Made by a program: the position numbers and the translations under genes. Source: Mesobacillus campisalis (lineage in GTDB: Bacteria > Bacillota > Bacilli > Bacillales > Cytobacillaceae). Taken from it: 64,000 bases of DNA. Positions 1 to 9,202 of this stretch are shown in pieces. The stretch is from assembly GCF_000986785.1 (NCBI RefSeq), contig NZ_LAYY01000008.1:62001-126000 (forward strand), in the 5' to 3' direction. Position 1 is the stretch's first letter; each line of letters starts with the position of its first letter. Under the pieces are notes generated by a model. It ran no database searches, was not told the origin of the DNA, and worked only from the letters and a program-made list of their open reading frames with translations.

Positions 1-320
1 AGACTGGCAACAAAGTCAAACATGGAGCCGATAATCTGGAGGACAATTCTGACCGCAAAAAAAATCGCAACAAATGCGATGGCTCGGTAATAGGCATCCT
101 CTATGTTTGGGTTGTCAAAAAAGAGCTTAAGGTTTCCGCTTCCAAAGCTTGGGTAAGGAATCCAAAGCACCAGTTTCGGGGCAAGCTGGCTGTAAAAAGT
201 ATAAGCAATGATAAAGGCAACAATAAAGCCAGTCATATGGATGGTTTGGAGAATGAAGCCCCTTTTCAGTCCGACCAGGAAACCAATCAGCAGCAAAAGT
301 AAAACAATCAGATCAAGCAT
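1..320 (-). CDS. cvpA: CvpA family membrane protein, N-terminal part (cut by window edge)
   Basis: Reading the minus strand from an ATG at 320 gives 106 open codons running off the left edge. The protein starts MLDLIVLLLLLIGFLVGLK and continues with further hydrophobic segments, as in the CvpA/YshB family of small integral membrane proteins (colicin V production homologues, precise role unknown). A Shine-Dalgarno AAAGGA lies about 10 nt upstream, inside the end of zapA. The start is 6 nt after the zapA stop, so the two are almost certainly co-transcribed, as in B. subtilis (zapA-yshB). The C-terminal part is not in the window. Confidence 0.85.
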   Translation of the reverse strand, partial: MLDLIVLLLLLIGFLVGLKRGFILQTIHMTGFIVAFIIAYTFYSQLAPKLVLWIPYPSFGSGNLKLFFDNPNIEDAYYRAIAFVAIFFAVRIVLQIIGSMFDFVAS

Positions 321-326
321 AATGGG

Positions 327-590
327 TCAGTCCTTTAATCTTTGAATTTCCGCTTCCAGCTTCTCTGCGCGATCTTTTATCTTAAGATAATCATTCACAG
401 CGTTAACTGCTGTCAGTACGGCTAATTTATTGATATCAAGTGCAGGATTCTTCGAGCTGATTTCCCGCATTTTGTCGTCAACCAGAGAGGCAATCAGCCG
501 GATATGGCTCGTGCTTTCCGTTCCGACTATTGTATACTGCTGTCCATAGATGTCTACAGTTGTGCGCGTTTTTTTCGTATCCGACAACAT
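327..590 (-). CDS. zapA: Cell division protein ZapA
   Basis: An 87-residue protein typical of Gram-positive ZapA, which binds FtsZ and promotes filament bundling at midcell. The N-terminal half (about 8-45) has the ZapA fold pattern [14 protein letters not shown], followed by a helix with conserved leucines and a C-terminal coiled coil (about 60-87, rich in K/E). The RBS GGAGGCATGA directly precedes the ATG. It is the first gene of a minus-strand operon with cvpA and is divergent from rnhC. The 140 bp between them contains TATAGT-like -10 sequences but no promoter I can call with confidence. Confidence 0.93.
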   Translation of the reverse strand: MLSDTKKTRTTVDIYGQQYTIVGTESTSHIRLIASLVDDKMREISSKNPALDINKLAVLTAVNAVNDYLKIKDRAEKLEAEIQRLKD

Positions 591-731
591 TCATGCCTCC
601 ATTCCTAAGAATCCTATTCTATACTATAACATGAAGAAAAAATGCAGGAAAGTCAGAGATTGTCATTTCAAGTCAAGTTTTTAGCTTGGAGACAAGACGG
701 GGACAACTGCCAAAAAGGAGTGCCATTTTAA

Positions 732-1655
732 TTGGGAAATACGGTGATTACCACAAGCACGGATGAAATCCGGAAAATGAAGGATTACTACAGCAAATAC
801 ATAAGCCCCAAAGTCCCGCCAGGAGGGATTTTTGCCGCCAAAACACCTTCCTGTTCAATCACAGCCTATAAATCCGGGAAAGTGCTCTTCCAGGGGAAAG
901 ACGGGGAACTGGAAGCGGCCAGGTGGGGGCAGCCTGCCGCCAAGACGGCGAAATCTGCCCAACAGACAGCTTCCCACCTGCCCGCAAATATCAGTTCCAT
1001 GTCCATCATTGGATCCGATGAAGTCGGGACTGGTGATTATTTTGGACCAATCACCGTTGTAGCCGCCTATGTAAAAAAAGAGGACCTGCCTCTTTTAAAA
1101 GAGCTTGGAGTTCAGGACTCCAAAAATCTTAAAGATGACAAAATCATCGAGATCGCCAAACAGCTTGTAAAGGTGGTGCCCTACAGCCTGCTTACCTTGC
1201 ACAACCGCAAATACAACGACATGCAAGGGTCCGGAATGTCGCAGGGCAAGCTGAAGGCTCTGCTCCACAACCAGGCGATTGGCCATGTCCTGAATAAAAT
1301 CGCCCCCGAAAAGCCGGAAGCCATCCTGATTGACCAATTCGCGAAGGAAGAAATCTACTACTCACATCTAAAAGGCCAGCGCAATATCATGAGGGAAAAC
1401 GTCTACTTCAGCACAAAAGCGGAGGGCATCCACCTAGCTGTTGCCGCCGCTTCCATGATTGCCCGCTACGCATTTGTCCAGCATTTTGAAAAACTGGGCG
1501 AAAAGGCCGGCTTTGTGCTCCCAAAAGGGGCTGGTGCCCAGGTTGATGTCGCTGCAGCCAGACTGATTAAAAGCAAAGGAGCACACTGCCTGCCCGACTT
1601 TGTCAAACTTCATTTTGCCAATACGGGAAAAGCGATGAAGATTGCCGGGAAATAA
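732..1655 (+). CDS. rnhC: Ribonuclease HIII
   Basis: A 307-residue RNase HIII, which cleaves the RNA strand of RNA-DNA hybrids. The N-terminal about 85 residues match the TBP-like substrate-binding domain that distinguishes HIII from HII. The catalytic domain begins with GSDEVGTGDYFGP (94-106), where D96 and E97 are metal ligands. A further acidic ligand lies in AILIDQF, and the C-terminal region has the conserved AAASMIARYAF helix. Translation starts at TTG 732: AAAGGAG at 714-720 is spaced 11 nt away and there is no better ATG. It is monocistronic and faces pheT across a shared terminator. Confidence 0.95.
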   Translation: MGNTVITTSTDEIRKMKDYYSKYISPKVPPGGIFAAKTPSCSITAYKSGKVLFQGKDGELEAARWGQPAAKTAKSAQQTASHLPANISSMSIIGSDEVGTGDYFGPITVVAAYVKKEDLPLLKELGVQDSKNLKDDKIIEIAKQLVKVVPYSLLTLHNRKYNDMQGSGMSQGKLKALLHNQAIGHVLNKIAPEKPEAILIDQFAKEEIYYSHLKGQRNIMRENVYFSTKAEGIHLAVAAASMIARYAFVQHFEKLGEKAGFVLPKGAGAQVDVAAARLIKSKGAHCLPDFVKLHFANTGKAMKIAGK

Positions 1656-1666
1656 AACCCCAAATA

Positions 1667-1696
1667 AAAAACCGAGCCGCTTTTGGCTCGGTTTTT
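1667..1696. terminator. Bidirectional terminator between rnhC and pheT
   Basis: A hairpin (AACCGAGCC, loop GCTTTT, GGCTCGGTT) is flanked by A-runs on the left and T-runs on the right. It can therefore end both the rnhC transcript and the convergent pheST transcript. Confidence 0.9.
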
Positions 1697-1700
1697 AAAT

Positions 1701-4115
1701 TTATCCTCTCAACACTGCTCCTGCCTGTTCCTTTACGGCTTGGAGCACTTTTTCATGTGCCTTTGAAATGTCTTCATCTGTAAGCGTCTTTTCCGGATCA
1801 AAGTACTTAAGGGAGAAGGCAATTGACTTCTTGCCTGCTTCCATGCGCTCGCCTTCATACAGGTCGAATACATGGACTTCCTTCAGCAACTTGCTTCCTG
1901 CTTCAACTATAATTTCCTGAAGCTCACCGGCTGTCTTTTCTTTATCCACGACCAGGGCAATATCCCTTGTGATGGATGGGAATCTTGGAATGGAAGTATA
2001 TTGCAGCGGAGCGGTCTCTGCTTCCAATAAAGCCTTCAGGCTAAGCTCGAACACGTACGTTTCCTTCAAGTCGAGGTCTTTCTCGACCTTAGGATGAACC
2101 TGGCCGACAAAGCCGATCACCGCTCCATCCAGGGATACCTGTGCCGTCCGTCCTGGGTGCATGCCTGCAATTTCTGCCCCCTTGAAGCTGATTCTGCTTT
2201 CAAGACCGAGTTTTGCAAACAAACCTTCCAAAAGGCCTTTTACAACAAAGAAATCAACAGGCTTCTTCTCTCCCTGCCAAGGATGGCTTTCCCAAAGTCC
2301 GGTAACAGCTCCTGCAAGATGCTCACGTTCCTCCGGCAGGTCTCCTTCCTCGGCTTTGAGGAAAACAGCTCCTGTTTCGTATAGTGCCAGGCTGTCATTT
2401 TGGCGCGCCAGGTTATATTTTAGCGCTTCAAGCAGCTGCGGGACGATGCTCAAACGGAGAAGGCTTCGGTCTTCGCTCATTGGCATCGCCAACTGTACAG
2501 GCTCCCGTTTTTCGAGTGCATATTGAGTCGCCTTTTCCCTGCTTGTCAATGAATAGGTAATCGCCTGGTAAAGCCCTGCTCCCTCAAGATAGCGGCGGAC
2601 CACCCGGCGCTTTTGCTGATAAGGGGAAAGCTGGCCCGGGGTGGAAGCGCCTATCGGCAGCGTCTTCGGCACATTGTCATAGCCATACAGGCGTGCCACT
2701 TCCTCAATCAGATCTTCTTCAATACTAATATCGCCGCGCCTGGTCGGAACGGTTACCGTAATCGTATCATTGTCTACAGAAGTCTCAAACTGAAGCTTTG
2801 CAAAGATCTCTTCGACTTGCTTCATGTCAAGCTCGGCTCCAATGACGGAGTTGATTTTATCAAGAGTCACAGAAACAACAGCAGGCCCGACAGTCAGGCT
2901 GTCTGCTTCAACAGAGCTCTCCAGCACTTCTCCCCCAGCATATTTGGCCATCAATTCAGCCGCTCTTTCAGCTGCCGGGCGTACCCTTTCCGGATCTACG
3001 CCTTTTTCGTAGCGGGAGCTGGCCTCACTGCGCAGGCCATGGTCCTTGGATGATTTCCGGATGACCGGGCCAGTAAAATAGGCTGATTCAAGCAATACAG
3101 TCGTCGTATCTGCACTTACCTCGGAATTGGCTCCGCCCATTACACCAGCAAGGGCAACAGGCTCGCTGCCATTGGTGATCACGAGGTGCTCGGCCGTCAG
3201 AGTGCGCTTCGTTTCATCAAGAGTAACGATTTCTTCCCCTTGCTTCGCACGGCGGACCAGAATCTCTTTTGATCCTAAACGGTCATAGTCAAAAGCATGA
3301 AGCGGCTGTCCGTATTCAAGCAGGATATAGTTGGTGATATCAACCACATTATTGTGCGGACGGATTCCTGCGGCCATCAGCCTAGCCTGCATCCATAGCG
3401 GAGATGGGCCGATTTTGACGTTTTTAATCACTTTCGCTACGTATAAAGGATTATCTTCCTTTGCATCCACAGACACCTTGATATAATCGCTTGCGCTTTC
3501 GGATGTTGTTTCCGCTTTTGGCTGCGGAAGTTTAACGTCTTTTCCTAAAATCGCTGCCACTTCATAGGCGACACCCAGCATGCTCATGCAGTCGGCACGG
3601 TTTGGCGTCAGGCCAAGCTCAAGAATCTGGTCGGCTCTGCCAAGCGCATTCAAGGCATCCTGGCCGATTTCCGTATCTTCAGGGAACACAAAGATCCCTT
3701 CGGAGTACTCCTTGGCAACAAGCTTTGCTTCAAAGCCAAGCTCCTGAAGCGAGCAAATCATCCCATTGGACTCTTCGCCGCGAAGCTTTGCTTTCTTGAT
3801 TTTAAAATTGCCCGGCAGAACAGCACCGACAGTCGCAACAGCAACCTTTTGTCCTTTGCCAACATTAGGGGCGCCGCAAATAATCTGGACATGATTTCCG
3901 TCCCCGAGGTCGACAAGGGTTTTATTGAGCTTTTCAGCATTTGGATGCTTCTCGCACTCCAGCACATGGCCCACGACAACGCCGCGCATCCCATCATTCA
4001 GCGTTTCAACGCCTTCGACCTCGATTCCGCTCTTGGTAATCTTTTCAGCCAGCTCCTGGGCACTTACACCTGTTAAATCCACATATTCCTGAAGCCAATT
4101 ATATGATACAAGCAT
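1701..4115 (-). CDS. pheT: Phenylalanyl-tRNA synthetase beta subunit
   Basis: The 804-residue length equals the usual Bacillus PheT. With PheS it forms the alpha2beta2 enzyme that charges tRNA-Phe. Visible domains in order: B1 core, EMAP-II-like tRNA-binding domain (about 40-150), the B3/B4 editing region containing [20 protein letters not shown] (about 350-375), B5 domain, catalytic-like core, and a C-terminal FDX-ACB anticodon-binding domain (about 710-804) with [18 protein letters not shown]. It starts 18 nt after the pheS stop and is controlled by the pheS T-box leader. Confidence 0.97.
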   Translation of the reverse strand: MLVSYNWLQEYVDLTGVSAQELAEKITKSGIEVEGVETLNDGMRGVVVGHVLECEKHPNAEKLNKTLVDLGDGNHVQIICGAPNVGKGQKVAVATVGAVLPGNFKIKKAKLRGEESNGMICSLQELGFEAKLVAKEYSEGIFVFPEDTEIGQDALNALGRADQILELGLTPNRADCMSMLGVAYEVAAILGKDVKLPQPKAETTSESASDYIKVSVDAKEDNPLYVAKVIKNVKIGPSPLWMQARLMAAGIRPHNNVVDITNYILLEYGQPLHAFDYDRLGSKEILVRRAKQGEEIVTLDETKRTLTAEHLVITNGSEPVALAGVMGGANSEVSADTTTVLLESAYFTGPVIRKSSKDHGLRSEASSRYEKGVDPERVRPAAERAAELMAKYAGGEVLESSVEADSLTVGPAVVSVTLDKINSVIGAELDMKQVEEIFAKLQFETSVDNDTITVTVPTRRGDISIEEDLIEEVARLYGYDNVPKTLPIGASTPGQLSPYQQKRRVVRRYLEGAGLYQAITYSLTSREKATQYALEKREPVQLAMPMSEDRSLLRLSIVPQLLEALKYNLARQNDSLALYETGAVFLKAEEGDLPEEREHLAGAVTGLWESHPWQGEKKPVDFFVVKGLLEGLFAKLGLESRISFKGAEIAGMHPGRTAQVSLDGAVIGFVGQVHPKVEKDLDLKETYVFELSLKALLEAETAPLQYTSIPRFPSITRDIALVVDKEKTAGELQEIIVEAGSKLLKEVHVFDLYEGERMEAGKKSIAFSLKYFDPEKTLTDEDISKAHEKVLQAVKEQAGAVLRG

Positions 4116-4133
4116 GGTTATTCCTCCTAATCC

Positions 4134-5171
4134 CTATTCAGTCACCGAGAATTGCTTAACGAAACGAATGTCGTTTGTGTAGAAGTGGCGGATATCATCA
4201 ACGCCGTACTTTAGCATCGCGATCCGCTCAGGTCCCATCCCGAAGGCAAATCCTGTGTATTTCTTTGAATCGTAACCGGCCATTTCCAATACATTCGGGT
4301 GAACCATGCCGGCTCCCAGAATCTCGATCCAGCCAGTTCCCTTACAAGTACTGCAGCCTTTGCCGCCGCACATTTTACAGGAGATATCCATTTCAACGGA
4401 AGGCTCAGTGAACGGGAAGAAGCTTGGGCGCAGACGAATTTCGCGATCTGCTCCGAACATTTTTTTCGCGAACACATCAAGAGTTCCTTTCAAGTCGCTT
4501 AAACGGATGTTCTCATCAATCACTAGCCCCTCAATTTGGGTGAACTGGTGCGAATGGGTCGCATCATCATTGTCGCGGCGGTACACTTTTCCGGGACAGA
4601 TGATCTTAACCGGCCCTTTGCCCTGCCGCTCTTCCATTGTTCTTGCCTGTACCGGCGAAGTATGGGTACGGAGGAGTATTTCTTCCGTGATGTAGAAGGA
4701 ATCCTGCATATCCCGCGCCGGATGCCCTTTTGGCAGGTTCAATGCTTCAAAGTTATAGTAGTCTTTCTCTACTTCCGGACCTTCGGCAACACTGTACCCC
4801 ATGCCGAGGAACAGATCCTCGATTTCTTCAATAATTCTTGTGAGCGGATGATGGTTTCCTGCTTTTGCCGGACGCCCAGGCAAGGTTACATCGATTTTCT
4901 CGGCAGCAAGCTTTACCTGGACGGCTGCTTCTTCGAGTTCAATCTGCTTTTCTTCGATTCCGCCGGAAATCATGTCGCGGACTTCATTGGCAAGTGCCCC
5001 CATCTTCGGCCGCTCTTCGGCAGAAAGCTTTCCCATGCCTTTAAGCACTTCGGTAATCGGGCCTTTTTTTCCGAGATAAGCAACACGGATATCATTCAGT
5101 TCTTTTAAATCAGCAGCCTGCGCAACTTTTTCAAGCGCTTCTGCCTGCAGCTCTTTCAAACGTTCCTGCAT
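4134..5171 (-). CDS. pheS: Phenylalanyl-tRNA synthetase alpha subunit
   Basis: A 345-residue class II aminoacyl-tRNA synthetase subunit that catalyses Phe-tRNA formation. There is an N-terminal coiled coil (1-90), class II motif 2 around [22 protein letters not shown], and motif 3 near the end, [20 protein letters not shown] pairs ([14 protein letters not shown], about 268-281) form the zinc-like knuckle seen in many bacterial PheS. RBS AAGGAGG lies before the ATG. It is the first gene of pheS-pheT, downstream of a T-box. Confidence 0.97.
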   Translation of the reverse strand: MQERLKELQAEALEKVAQAADLKELNDIRVAYLGKKGPITEVLKGMGKLSAEERPKMGALANEVRDMISGGIEEKQIELEEAAVQVKLAAEKIDVTLPGRPAKAGNHHPLTRIIEEIEDLFLGMGYSVAEGPEVEKDYYNFEALNLPKGHPARDMQDSFYITEEILLRTHTSPVQARTMEERQGKGPVKIICPGKVYRRDNDDATHSHQFTQIEGLVIDENIRLSDLKGTLDVFAKKMFGADREIRLRPSFFPFTEPSVEMDISCKMCGGKGCSTCKGTGWIEILGAGMVHPNVLEMAGYDSKKYTGFAFGMGPERIAMLKYGVDDIRHFYTNDIRFVKQFSVTE

Positions 5172-5206
5172 GTGTAGATCCTCCTTCGTTTTTAGGCAAA
5201 ATAAAA

Positions 5207-5474
5207 AGACTCCATCCCAGGTAAAGGGACGAAGTCTGGTTTCGCGGTACCACCCTTTTTAACAGGCAATACAAATATGTATGGTCTGTTCACTTCATTA
5301 CGATAACGGCATAGGCCGGTGCATCTTTACATTCCCAGGAATGGTCCCGATGCCAGCTCTGGAGGTGAATTCACTTGCCTGTTCCATAAAAATGCTTCCA
5401 GTCTGCGGCATTTTCTCCCTTGATGGTCATCTGCAAGCTACTCTTCTCCGTCAACGCTTTTTTTATTTACGATG
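5207..5474 (-). promoter_or_regulatory. T-box riboswitch leader of pheST (tRNA-Phe responsive)
   Basis: On the minus strand the leader carries AAGAGTAG near its 5' end, a stem I region with GAATTC whose TTC (5369-5367) is the likely Phe specifier codon, and the T-box core AGGGTGGTACCGCG (5256-5243). These are followed by a terminator hairpin (about 5236-5207; GACTTCGTCCC / GGGATGGAGTC) and a T-run. The layout is that of a tRNA-sensing antitermination leader: uncharged tRNA-Phe should stabilise the antiterminator. Specifier assignment is by eye. Confidence 0.93.
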
Positions 5475-5480
5475 TTGTTT

Positions 5481-5509
5481 ATTATAATATATTCTTTTTA
5501 TCGTATCAA
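5481..5509 (-). promoter_or_regulatory. Sigma-A promoter of pheST leader
   Basis: Minus strand TTGATA (5509-5504), 17-nt spacer, TATAAT (5486-5481). The expected start near 5474 opens the T-box leader. Confidence 0.85.
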
Positions 5510-5524
5510 ATCAATTTCGCAAAA

Positions 5525-6286
5525 TTAACCCTTTTTGGGCGTTTTTAAGTAATAAAGCAGAATCCCTGCGGCTACGGCCACATTAAGCGATTCGCTTTTC
5601 CCATGGATGGGTATATAAAGATTCTTCGCTGTTTTAGCCAGCAATTCCGGATTTACCCCGCTGCCTTCATTGCCGACAAGAAGCGCAAAAGGCCCTCCTG
5701 CAGGTGACTCTGAGTAAGGGCTTGCCCCTTCCAGAGCTGTCCCGTAAACAGGGATGTTATGTGTGTCCAGCTTATCGATCCATTCCTCAAGGCTGCCTCT
5801 AATGACAGGCAGATGAAAATGGCTTCCCTGGGCTGCACGGAGCACCTTTGGATTATAAATATCGACACTGCCGCTTCCGACGATGACAGAGTCAATTCCT
5901 GCAGCATCGGCCGTCCGGATCATCGTTCCCAGATTGCCAGGATCCTGGACAGAATCGATCAGAAGATACGTTTCTCCCTGTTGGCCGGCATCCTGGGGCT
6001 GGCGGCAGACCGCGAAGATTCCCTGGGTGGTTTCCGTATCTGCCAGAGCGGATGCAATTTCTTCCGTCACCGAAATAACCGGCACGGAACCGTAGTCGAG
6101 GCCTGGCGGCATTTCGGCATTCTCGGAGATGATGATGGTTTCAATATCTGCATCATGCTTAAGTGCTTCCTCGACAAGATGAAAACCTTCTATTAAAAAC
6201 AGCTTGGATTTATCCCTTTCTTTCCGTGCCAGGAGCTTTTTCCATTGCTTCACCTGGGGATTCGCTGCTGATTGGATGTGCTTCAA
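5525..6286 (-). CDS. SpoU/TrmH-family RNA 2'-O-methyltransferase (YsgA-like)
   Basis: A 253-residue SPOUT-class methyltransferase, probably modifying 23S rRNA or tRNA ribose 2'-OH with SAM. The N-terminal about 90 residues are the RNA substrate-binding (L30e-like) domain. The knotted catalytic domain shows the three SpoU motifs: LLIDSVQDPGNLGTMIRTA (about 128-146), ALLVGNEGSGV, and IPIHGKSESLNVAVAAGILLY. It matches B. subtilis YsgA in place and size. Its stop codon lies just 15 bp before the pheST -35 box with no obvious terminator, so read-through into the pheST leader is possible. Confidence 0.9.
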   Translation of the reverse strand: MKHIQSAANPQVKQWKKLLARKERDKSKLFLIEGFHLVEEALKHDADIETIIISENAEMPPGLDYGSVPVISVTEEIASALADTETTQGIFAVCRQPQDAGQQGETYLLIDSVQDPGNLGTMIRTADAAGIDSVIVGSGSVDIYNPKVLRAAQGSHFHLPVIRGSLEEWIDKLDTHNIPVYGTALEGASPYSESPAGGPFALLVGNEGSGVNPELLAKTAKNLYIPIHGKSESLNVAVAAGILLYYLKTPKKG

Positions 6287-6402
6287 AGCGGCGACACTCC
6301 TTCTTCTATTGAATTTTCTTATTATAACTCATATTTTTTACATAATAAAATCAAATCGGTTCATCCTATATGTAGATTAAGAATTGAAAGGAGTTTCCAT
6401 AC

Positions 6403-6615
6403 ATGAACTTGAATCTGCGCCATGCGATTATCCAAAACGTTTCCGGAAATTCACAGGATGAACTTAAAGATACAATTGTCGACGCCATTCAAAACGGAGA
6501 AGAAAAAATGCTGCCAGGACTCGGTGTTCTTTTCGAAGTGATCTGGCAGAGCGCCTCTCCGCAGGATCAGCAGGAAATGCTGGAAATGCTTGAAAATGGG
6601 CTTAAAAATAAGTAA
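6403..6615 (+). CDS. sspI: Small acid-soluble spore protein SspI
   Basis: A 70-residue protein starting [18 protein letters not shown] and ending MLENGLKNK, characteristic of the minor SASP SspI (71 residues in B. subtilis), found in the spore core. RBS GAAAGGAG lies before the ATG. In other bacilli it is a forespore sigma-G gene; CATAATA at 6341-6347 resembles a sigma-G -10, but no acceptable -35 is visible at the right distance. Monocistronic, with its own terminator. Confidence 0.93.
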   Translation: MNLNLRHAIIQNVSGNSQDELKDTIVDAIQNGEEKMLPGLGVLFEVIWQSASPQDQQEMLEMLENGLKNK

Positions 6616-6622
6616 TCGCTGG

Positions 6623-6653
6623 CTCCCCCGATAGCATCGGGGGAGTATTTTTA
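6623..6653 (+). terminator. Terminator of sspI
   Basis: A 10-bp GC-rich hairpin, CTCCCCCGAT / ATCGGGGGAG with loop AGC, is followed by TATTTTTAT. Confidence 0.9.
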
Positions 6654-6658
6654 TAGGG

Positions 6659-6930
6659 CCGGGTGTCATTAAACTCTATTAACGCAAATTCCAGCAGGCT
6701 CCCTGTCCCGTTTTGTGTTAAGAGGCCGGATTGGCGTAAATTGTTGCGGGCTGCCACCCTTATTTTGCGTTAAGAGACAGTATTGGCGCAATTTTACCCG
6801 GGCTCCCTCCCTGATTTTGCGTTAAGGAGCGGTATTGGCGCATTTTTCTCCGGGCTCCCTCCCTGTTTTTGCGTTAAGAAGCGGTATTGACGAAATTTCC
6901 TGAAGCTGACTCCCTAATTTTACGTCAATA
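6659..6930. repeat. Imperfect tandem array, about 5 units of 52 bp (family A)
   Basis: The gene-free stretch between sspI and ysdC holds a tandem array. The T-run that opens each unit recurs at 6711, 6763, 6815, 6867 and 6918 (steps of 52, 52, 52, 51), with a degenerate unit before 6711. Each unit contains TTGCGTTAA, a 9-nt loop and TTGGCGCAA, then CCGGGCTCCCTCCCTG-like sequence. Read as plus-strand RNA the arms pair over 9 bp using two G-U pairs. No open reading frame runs through it. The same hairpin recurs at 62.6 kb. Confidence 0.85.
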
Positions 6931-6944
6931 ACCTTCCTGACAGT

Positions 6945-6975
6945 GAAAAGGACCAAACCACACTGGGTTTGATCC
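6945..6975 (-). terminator. Terminator of the M42 aminopeptidase gene
   Basis: Minus strand GGATCAAACC / GGTTTGGTCC (10 bp with one G-T pair, 6-nt loop) is followed by TTTTC. Confidence 0.75.
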
Positions 6976-6985
6976 TAAGGGTAAC

Positions 6986-8065
6986 CTAGTCAAACGTAAT
7001 TTTCTCAACCGTTTCCTGGTCAAGGCGCTTGATTACTTCGGCAATCAGCTTTACGGCATTTTCATAATCATCGCGATGCAGCATGGCTGCATGGGAATGG
7101 ATATAGCGGGTAGCGATGGTAATCGAAAGGGACGGAACGCCTCTGTGGGTCGTATGGATCGCCCCCGAGTCCGTCCCCCCGCCTGGCAGTGCATCGAACT
7201 GATAAGGGATGTTCAGCTCATCGGCTACATTTGTGACAAATTCACGAAGACCTTTATGGGAAACCATGCTGGCATCATACAGAATAATCTGCGGGCCGGC
7301 TCCCATCTTGCTTGTCGATTCTTTCTCGGAAATGCCAGGCGTGTCCCCGGCAATGCCCACATCCACTCCAAAGGCGATATCCGGCTGAATGGCCTGAGCA
7401 GATGTGCGGGCACCGCGAAGGCCCACTTCTTCCTGGATCGTCCCAACTCCATACACAGTATTTGGATGGTTTTCTTCCTTCAGCTTCTTCAACACATCGA
7501 TGGCGATAGCACAGCCGATCCGGTTATCCCATGCCTTGGCCAGAAGCATCTTTTCATTGTTCATGACAGTGAACTCAAAATAAGGAACCACCATATCGCC
7601 AGGCTTTACTCCCCATTCTTCCGCTTCTTCCCGGCTTGAAGCACCGATATCGATGAACATGTCTTTTATGTCTACCGGTTTTTTGCGGGCCTCCGGAGGG
7701 AGAATATGCGGCGGCTTGCTGCCAATCACACCTGTCACATCTCCTTTGGCGGTCACAATCGTCACTCTTTGTGCGAGCATGACCTGTGACCACCAGCCTC
7801 CAACCGTCTGAAAACGGAGGAAGCCTTTATCATCAATCCTCGTGACCATGAAGCCTACTTCATCCAGATGGCCTGCTATCATCACTTTCGGCCCTTGATT
7901 GCCCTTTTTGGCAATCAGGCTGCCCAATCCGTCGACTGACAGCTCATCGGCATATGGAGATATGTATTTGCTCATCACATCGCGCACTTCCCGCTCATTG
8001 CCGGGAATGCCCTTGGCGTCCGTCAAATCTTTCAGCATCTTCAACGTCTCATCCATCTTTGCCAT
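6986..8065 (-). CDS. ysdC: M42 family glutamyl aminopeptidase (YsdC-like)
   Basis: A 359-residue cytoplasmic metallo-aminopeptidase of the M42/cellulase-M family (B. subtilis YsdC 361). These form large tetrahedral assemblies that trim peptides. Metal-ligand motifs are visible: [11 protein letters not shown] (about 66-76), AWDNRIGCA (about 178-186), [11 protein letters not shown] (about 207-217), [10 protein letters not shown] and [11 protein letters not shown] near the C-terminus. RBS AGGGGG is 9 nt before the ATG. It is likely single-gene, followed by its own terminator. Confidence 0.92.
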   Translation of the reverse strand: MAKMDETLKMLKDLTDAKGIPGNEREVRDVMSKYISPYADELSVDGLGSLIAKKGNQGPKVMIAGHLDEVGFMVTRIDDKGFLRFQTVGGWWSQVMLAQRVTIVTAKGDVTGVIGSKPPHILPPEARKKPVDIKDMFIDIGASSREEAEEWGVKPGDMVVPYFEFTVMNNEKMLLAKAWDNRIGCAIAIDVLKKLKEENHPNTVYGVGTIQEEVGLRGARTSAQAIQPDIAFGVDVGIAGDTPGISEKESTSKMGAGPQIILYDASMVSHKGLREFVTNVADELNIPYQFDALPGGGTDSGAIHTTHRGVPSLSITIATRYIHSHAAMLHRDDYENAVKLIAEVIKRLDQETVEKITFD

Positions 8066-8136
8066 TCATTCGACCCCCTCAATATGTAACTACGGATTTC
8101 ATTATACAGAATCACACTATCAAGTACAAAACTATA

Positions 8137-8625
8137 CTAATAGCCGCTTCTCTGCCTTTCATAATTTACTTCATTTTTCTCAATATATGCTTTCACAACA
8201 TCGTCTTCCGAGAAGCCAAGCATTTGAGCGACACCCATATATTCGCGGAAGAGCCGGGAATACGCCTGCTGGTCCCGATTTTTCCGAAATTCATCAATCG
8301 CACTATAAACCACGAGGAACTGGTCGGAAAGCTTGCAGGAAGGCAGGGAAACATCTGCAAAGCCACTCTCTCTGAATCCTGTTTCAATTCCCAGGGATAA
8401 AATAAAATGAATGCCATCGACAAACTCTTCTAATATTACTTTATGTCCAGAAGCGGGCTTTAAGCTCCAAAACTTGAAACATCTCGTTTCGTTCGCCAGT
8501 TCCCCAAGCTCGACCAGCAAAGCGAGCACTTTGCGGTCTATCAGGTTTTCGCTTTGCAGGCCATGCTGTTCTTCAATATGACGGTCGAGAGCTTCCTGCA
8601 TTTCATAGAGTTTTTCAATATTCAT
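8137..8625 (-). CDS. Dimeric dUTP diphosphatase (dUTPase_2 / MazG-like all-alpha fold)
   Basis: A 162-residue protein of the dimeric dUTPase family that hydrolyses dUTP to dUMP and PPi, limiting uracil in DNA and feeding dTMP synthesis. All-alpha NTP pyrophosphatase motifs are visible: ELGELANETRCFKFWS (first ExxE metal motif and the substrate-pocket FW) and EEFVDGIHFILSLG (second E/D cluster). The start is taken at the ATG at 8625 (MNIEKLYEMQ), 6-7 nt after AGAGGG. An upstream ATG would add 15 residues but lacks an RBS. It is divergent from ysdB. B. subtilis 168 has only phage-type trimeric dUTPases, so this is an addition relative to that strain. Confidence 0.85.
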   Translation of the reverse strand: MNIEKLYEMQEALDRHIEEQHGLQSENLIDRKVLALLVELGELANETRCFKFWSLKPASGHKVILEEFVDGIHFILSLGIETGFRESGFADVSLPSCKLSDQFLVVYSAIDEFRKNRDQQAYSRLFREYMGVAQMLGFSEDDVVKAYIEKNEVNYERQRSGY

Positions 8626-8674
8626 TGGTGACACCCTCTTTTTTCTAAAATTATAATGGAATTTAATCAAAAGG

Positions 8675-8700
8675 TGAAACTATTCCAAATCCTAATCGTA
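8675..8700 (+). promoter_or_regulatory. Sigma-W promoter of ysdB
   Basis: TGAAAC at 8675-8680, 16-nt spacer, CGTA at 8697-8700, matching the extracytoplasmic sigma-W consensus (TGAAAC-N16-CGTA). ysdB is a known sigma-W regulon member in B. subtilis. Confidence 0.85.
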
Positions 8701-8731
8701 TGTAAGGAAAATGAGCAATGGAGGAACAGTT

Positions 8732-9124
8732 ATGCTATGGATTCTGCGCCTGATTCTTTTAGCCTCAATTATATTCCTTATATATAAGTCGGTTAAATAT
8801 GTGATCAGCCCGAAACGGAAGCTGGAGCTTGCCCATGAACAGAAACGGTATTATTTTCATGATGATCCCGAAAATGTCAGGAAGAATTTCCTGATTACCT
8901 ATAAAGGAGTCCTGTTCGAAGGAGAAAAGTATTTGGGAACGACCGAGTACGCCTTCGAGGTGGTATCTATCTTTATTTGGCCCAAAAGCACCGCCGCACT
9001 CAAAGGGCTTTCATATGAAGATTTCATCTATATCGAAGACCAAGTCCACGAAGCCTATCCTGGTGCCAGCATTAGCTGGAAAAGCCCGGTGAAGGAGTTT
9101 ATGGATAAAAAGCCTGAGATCTAA
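8732..9124 (+). CDS. ysdB: Sigma-W pathway protein YsdB
   Basis: A 130-residue protein (same length as B. subtilis YsdB) with one N-terminal membrane segment, MLWILRLILLASIIFLIY, and a soluble domain of about 105 residues facing the cytoplasm. YsdB is known to be required for full sigma-W regulon expression through unclear steps. The start is the ATG at 8732, 7 nt after GGAGG. An in-frame ATG at 8711 lacks an RBS and lies only 11 bp from the promoter -10. It is monocistronic, driven by the sigma-W promoter at 8675-8700. Confidence 0.88.
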   Translation: MLWILRLILLASIIFLIYKSVKYVISPKRKLELAHEQKRYYFHDDPENVRKNFLITYKGVLFEGEKYLGTTEYAFEVVSIFIWPKSTAALKGLSYEDFIYIEDQVHEAYPGASISWKSPVKEFMDKKPEI

Positions 9125-9130
9125 ACGCGT

Positions 9131-9165
9131 AAAGTGCTCCCAAAATCACAAGGGGCACTTTTTTA
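9131..9165 (+). terminator. Terminator of ysdB
   Basis: AAGTGCTCC / GGGGCACTT hairpin (11-nt loop, one G-T pair) followed by TTTTTT. Confidence 0.85.
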
Positions 9166-9202
9166 TATGGTGTCAATATACCCCAGGGTCTTCAGGTTTT
9201 TT

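Noticed and set aside
591-731. Divergent promoters between zapA and rnhC
   Set aside because: TATAGT and TAGAAT look like -10 boxes on the zapA side, but no -35 at proper spacing was found on either strand.
6311-6347. Sigma-G promoter for sspI
   Set aside because: CATAATA fits a -10, but no GHATR-type -35 lies at 17-18 nt; not called as a feature.
6659-6930. CRISPR array at the 52-bp repeats
   Set aside because: Units are contiguous and degenerate along their whole length with no unique spacers of constant size between identical repeats, and no cas genes are in the window.
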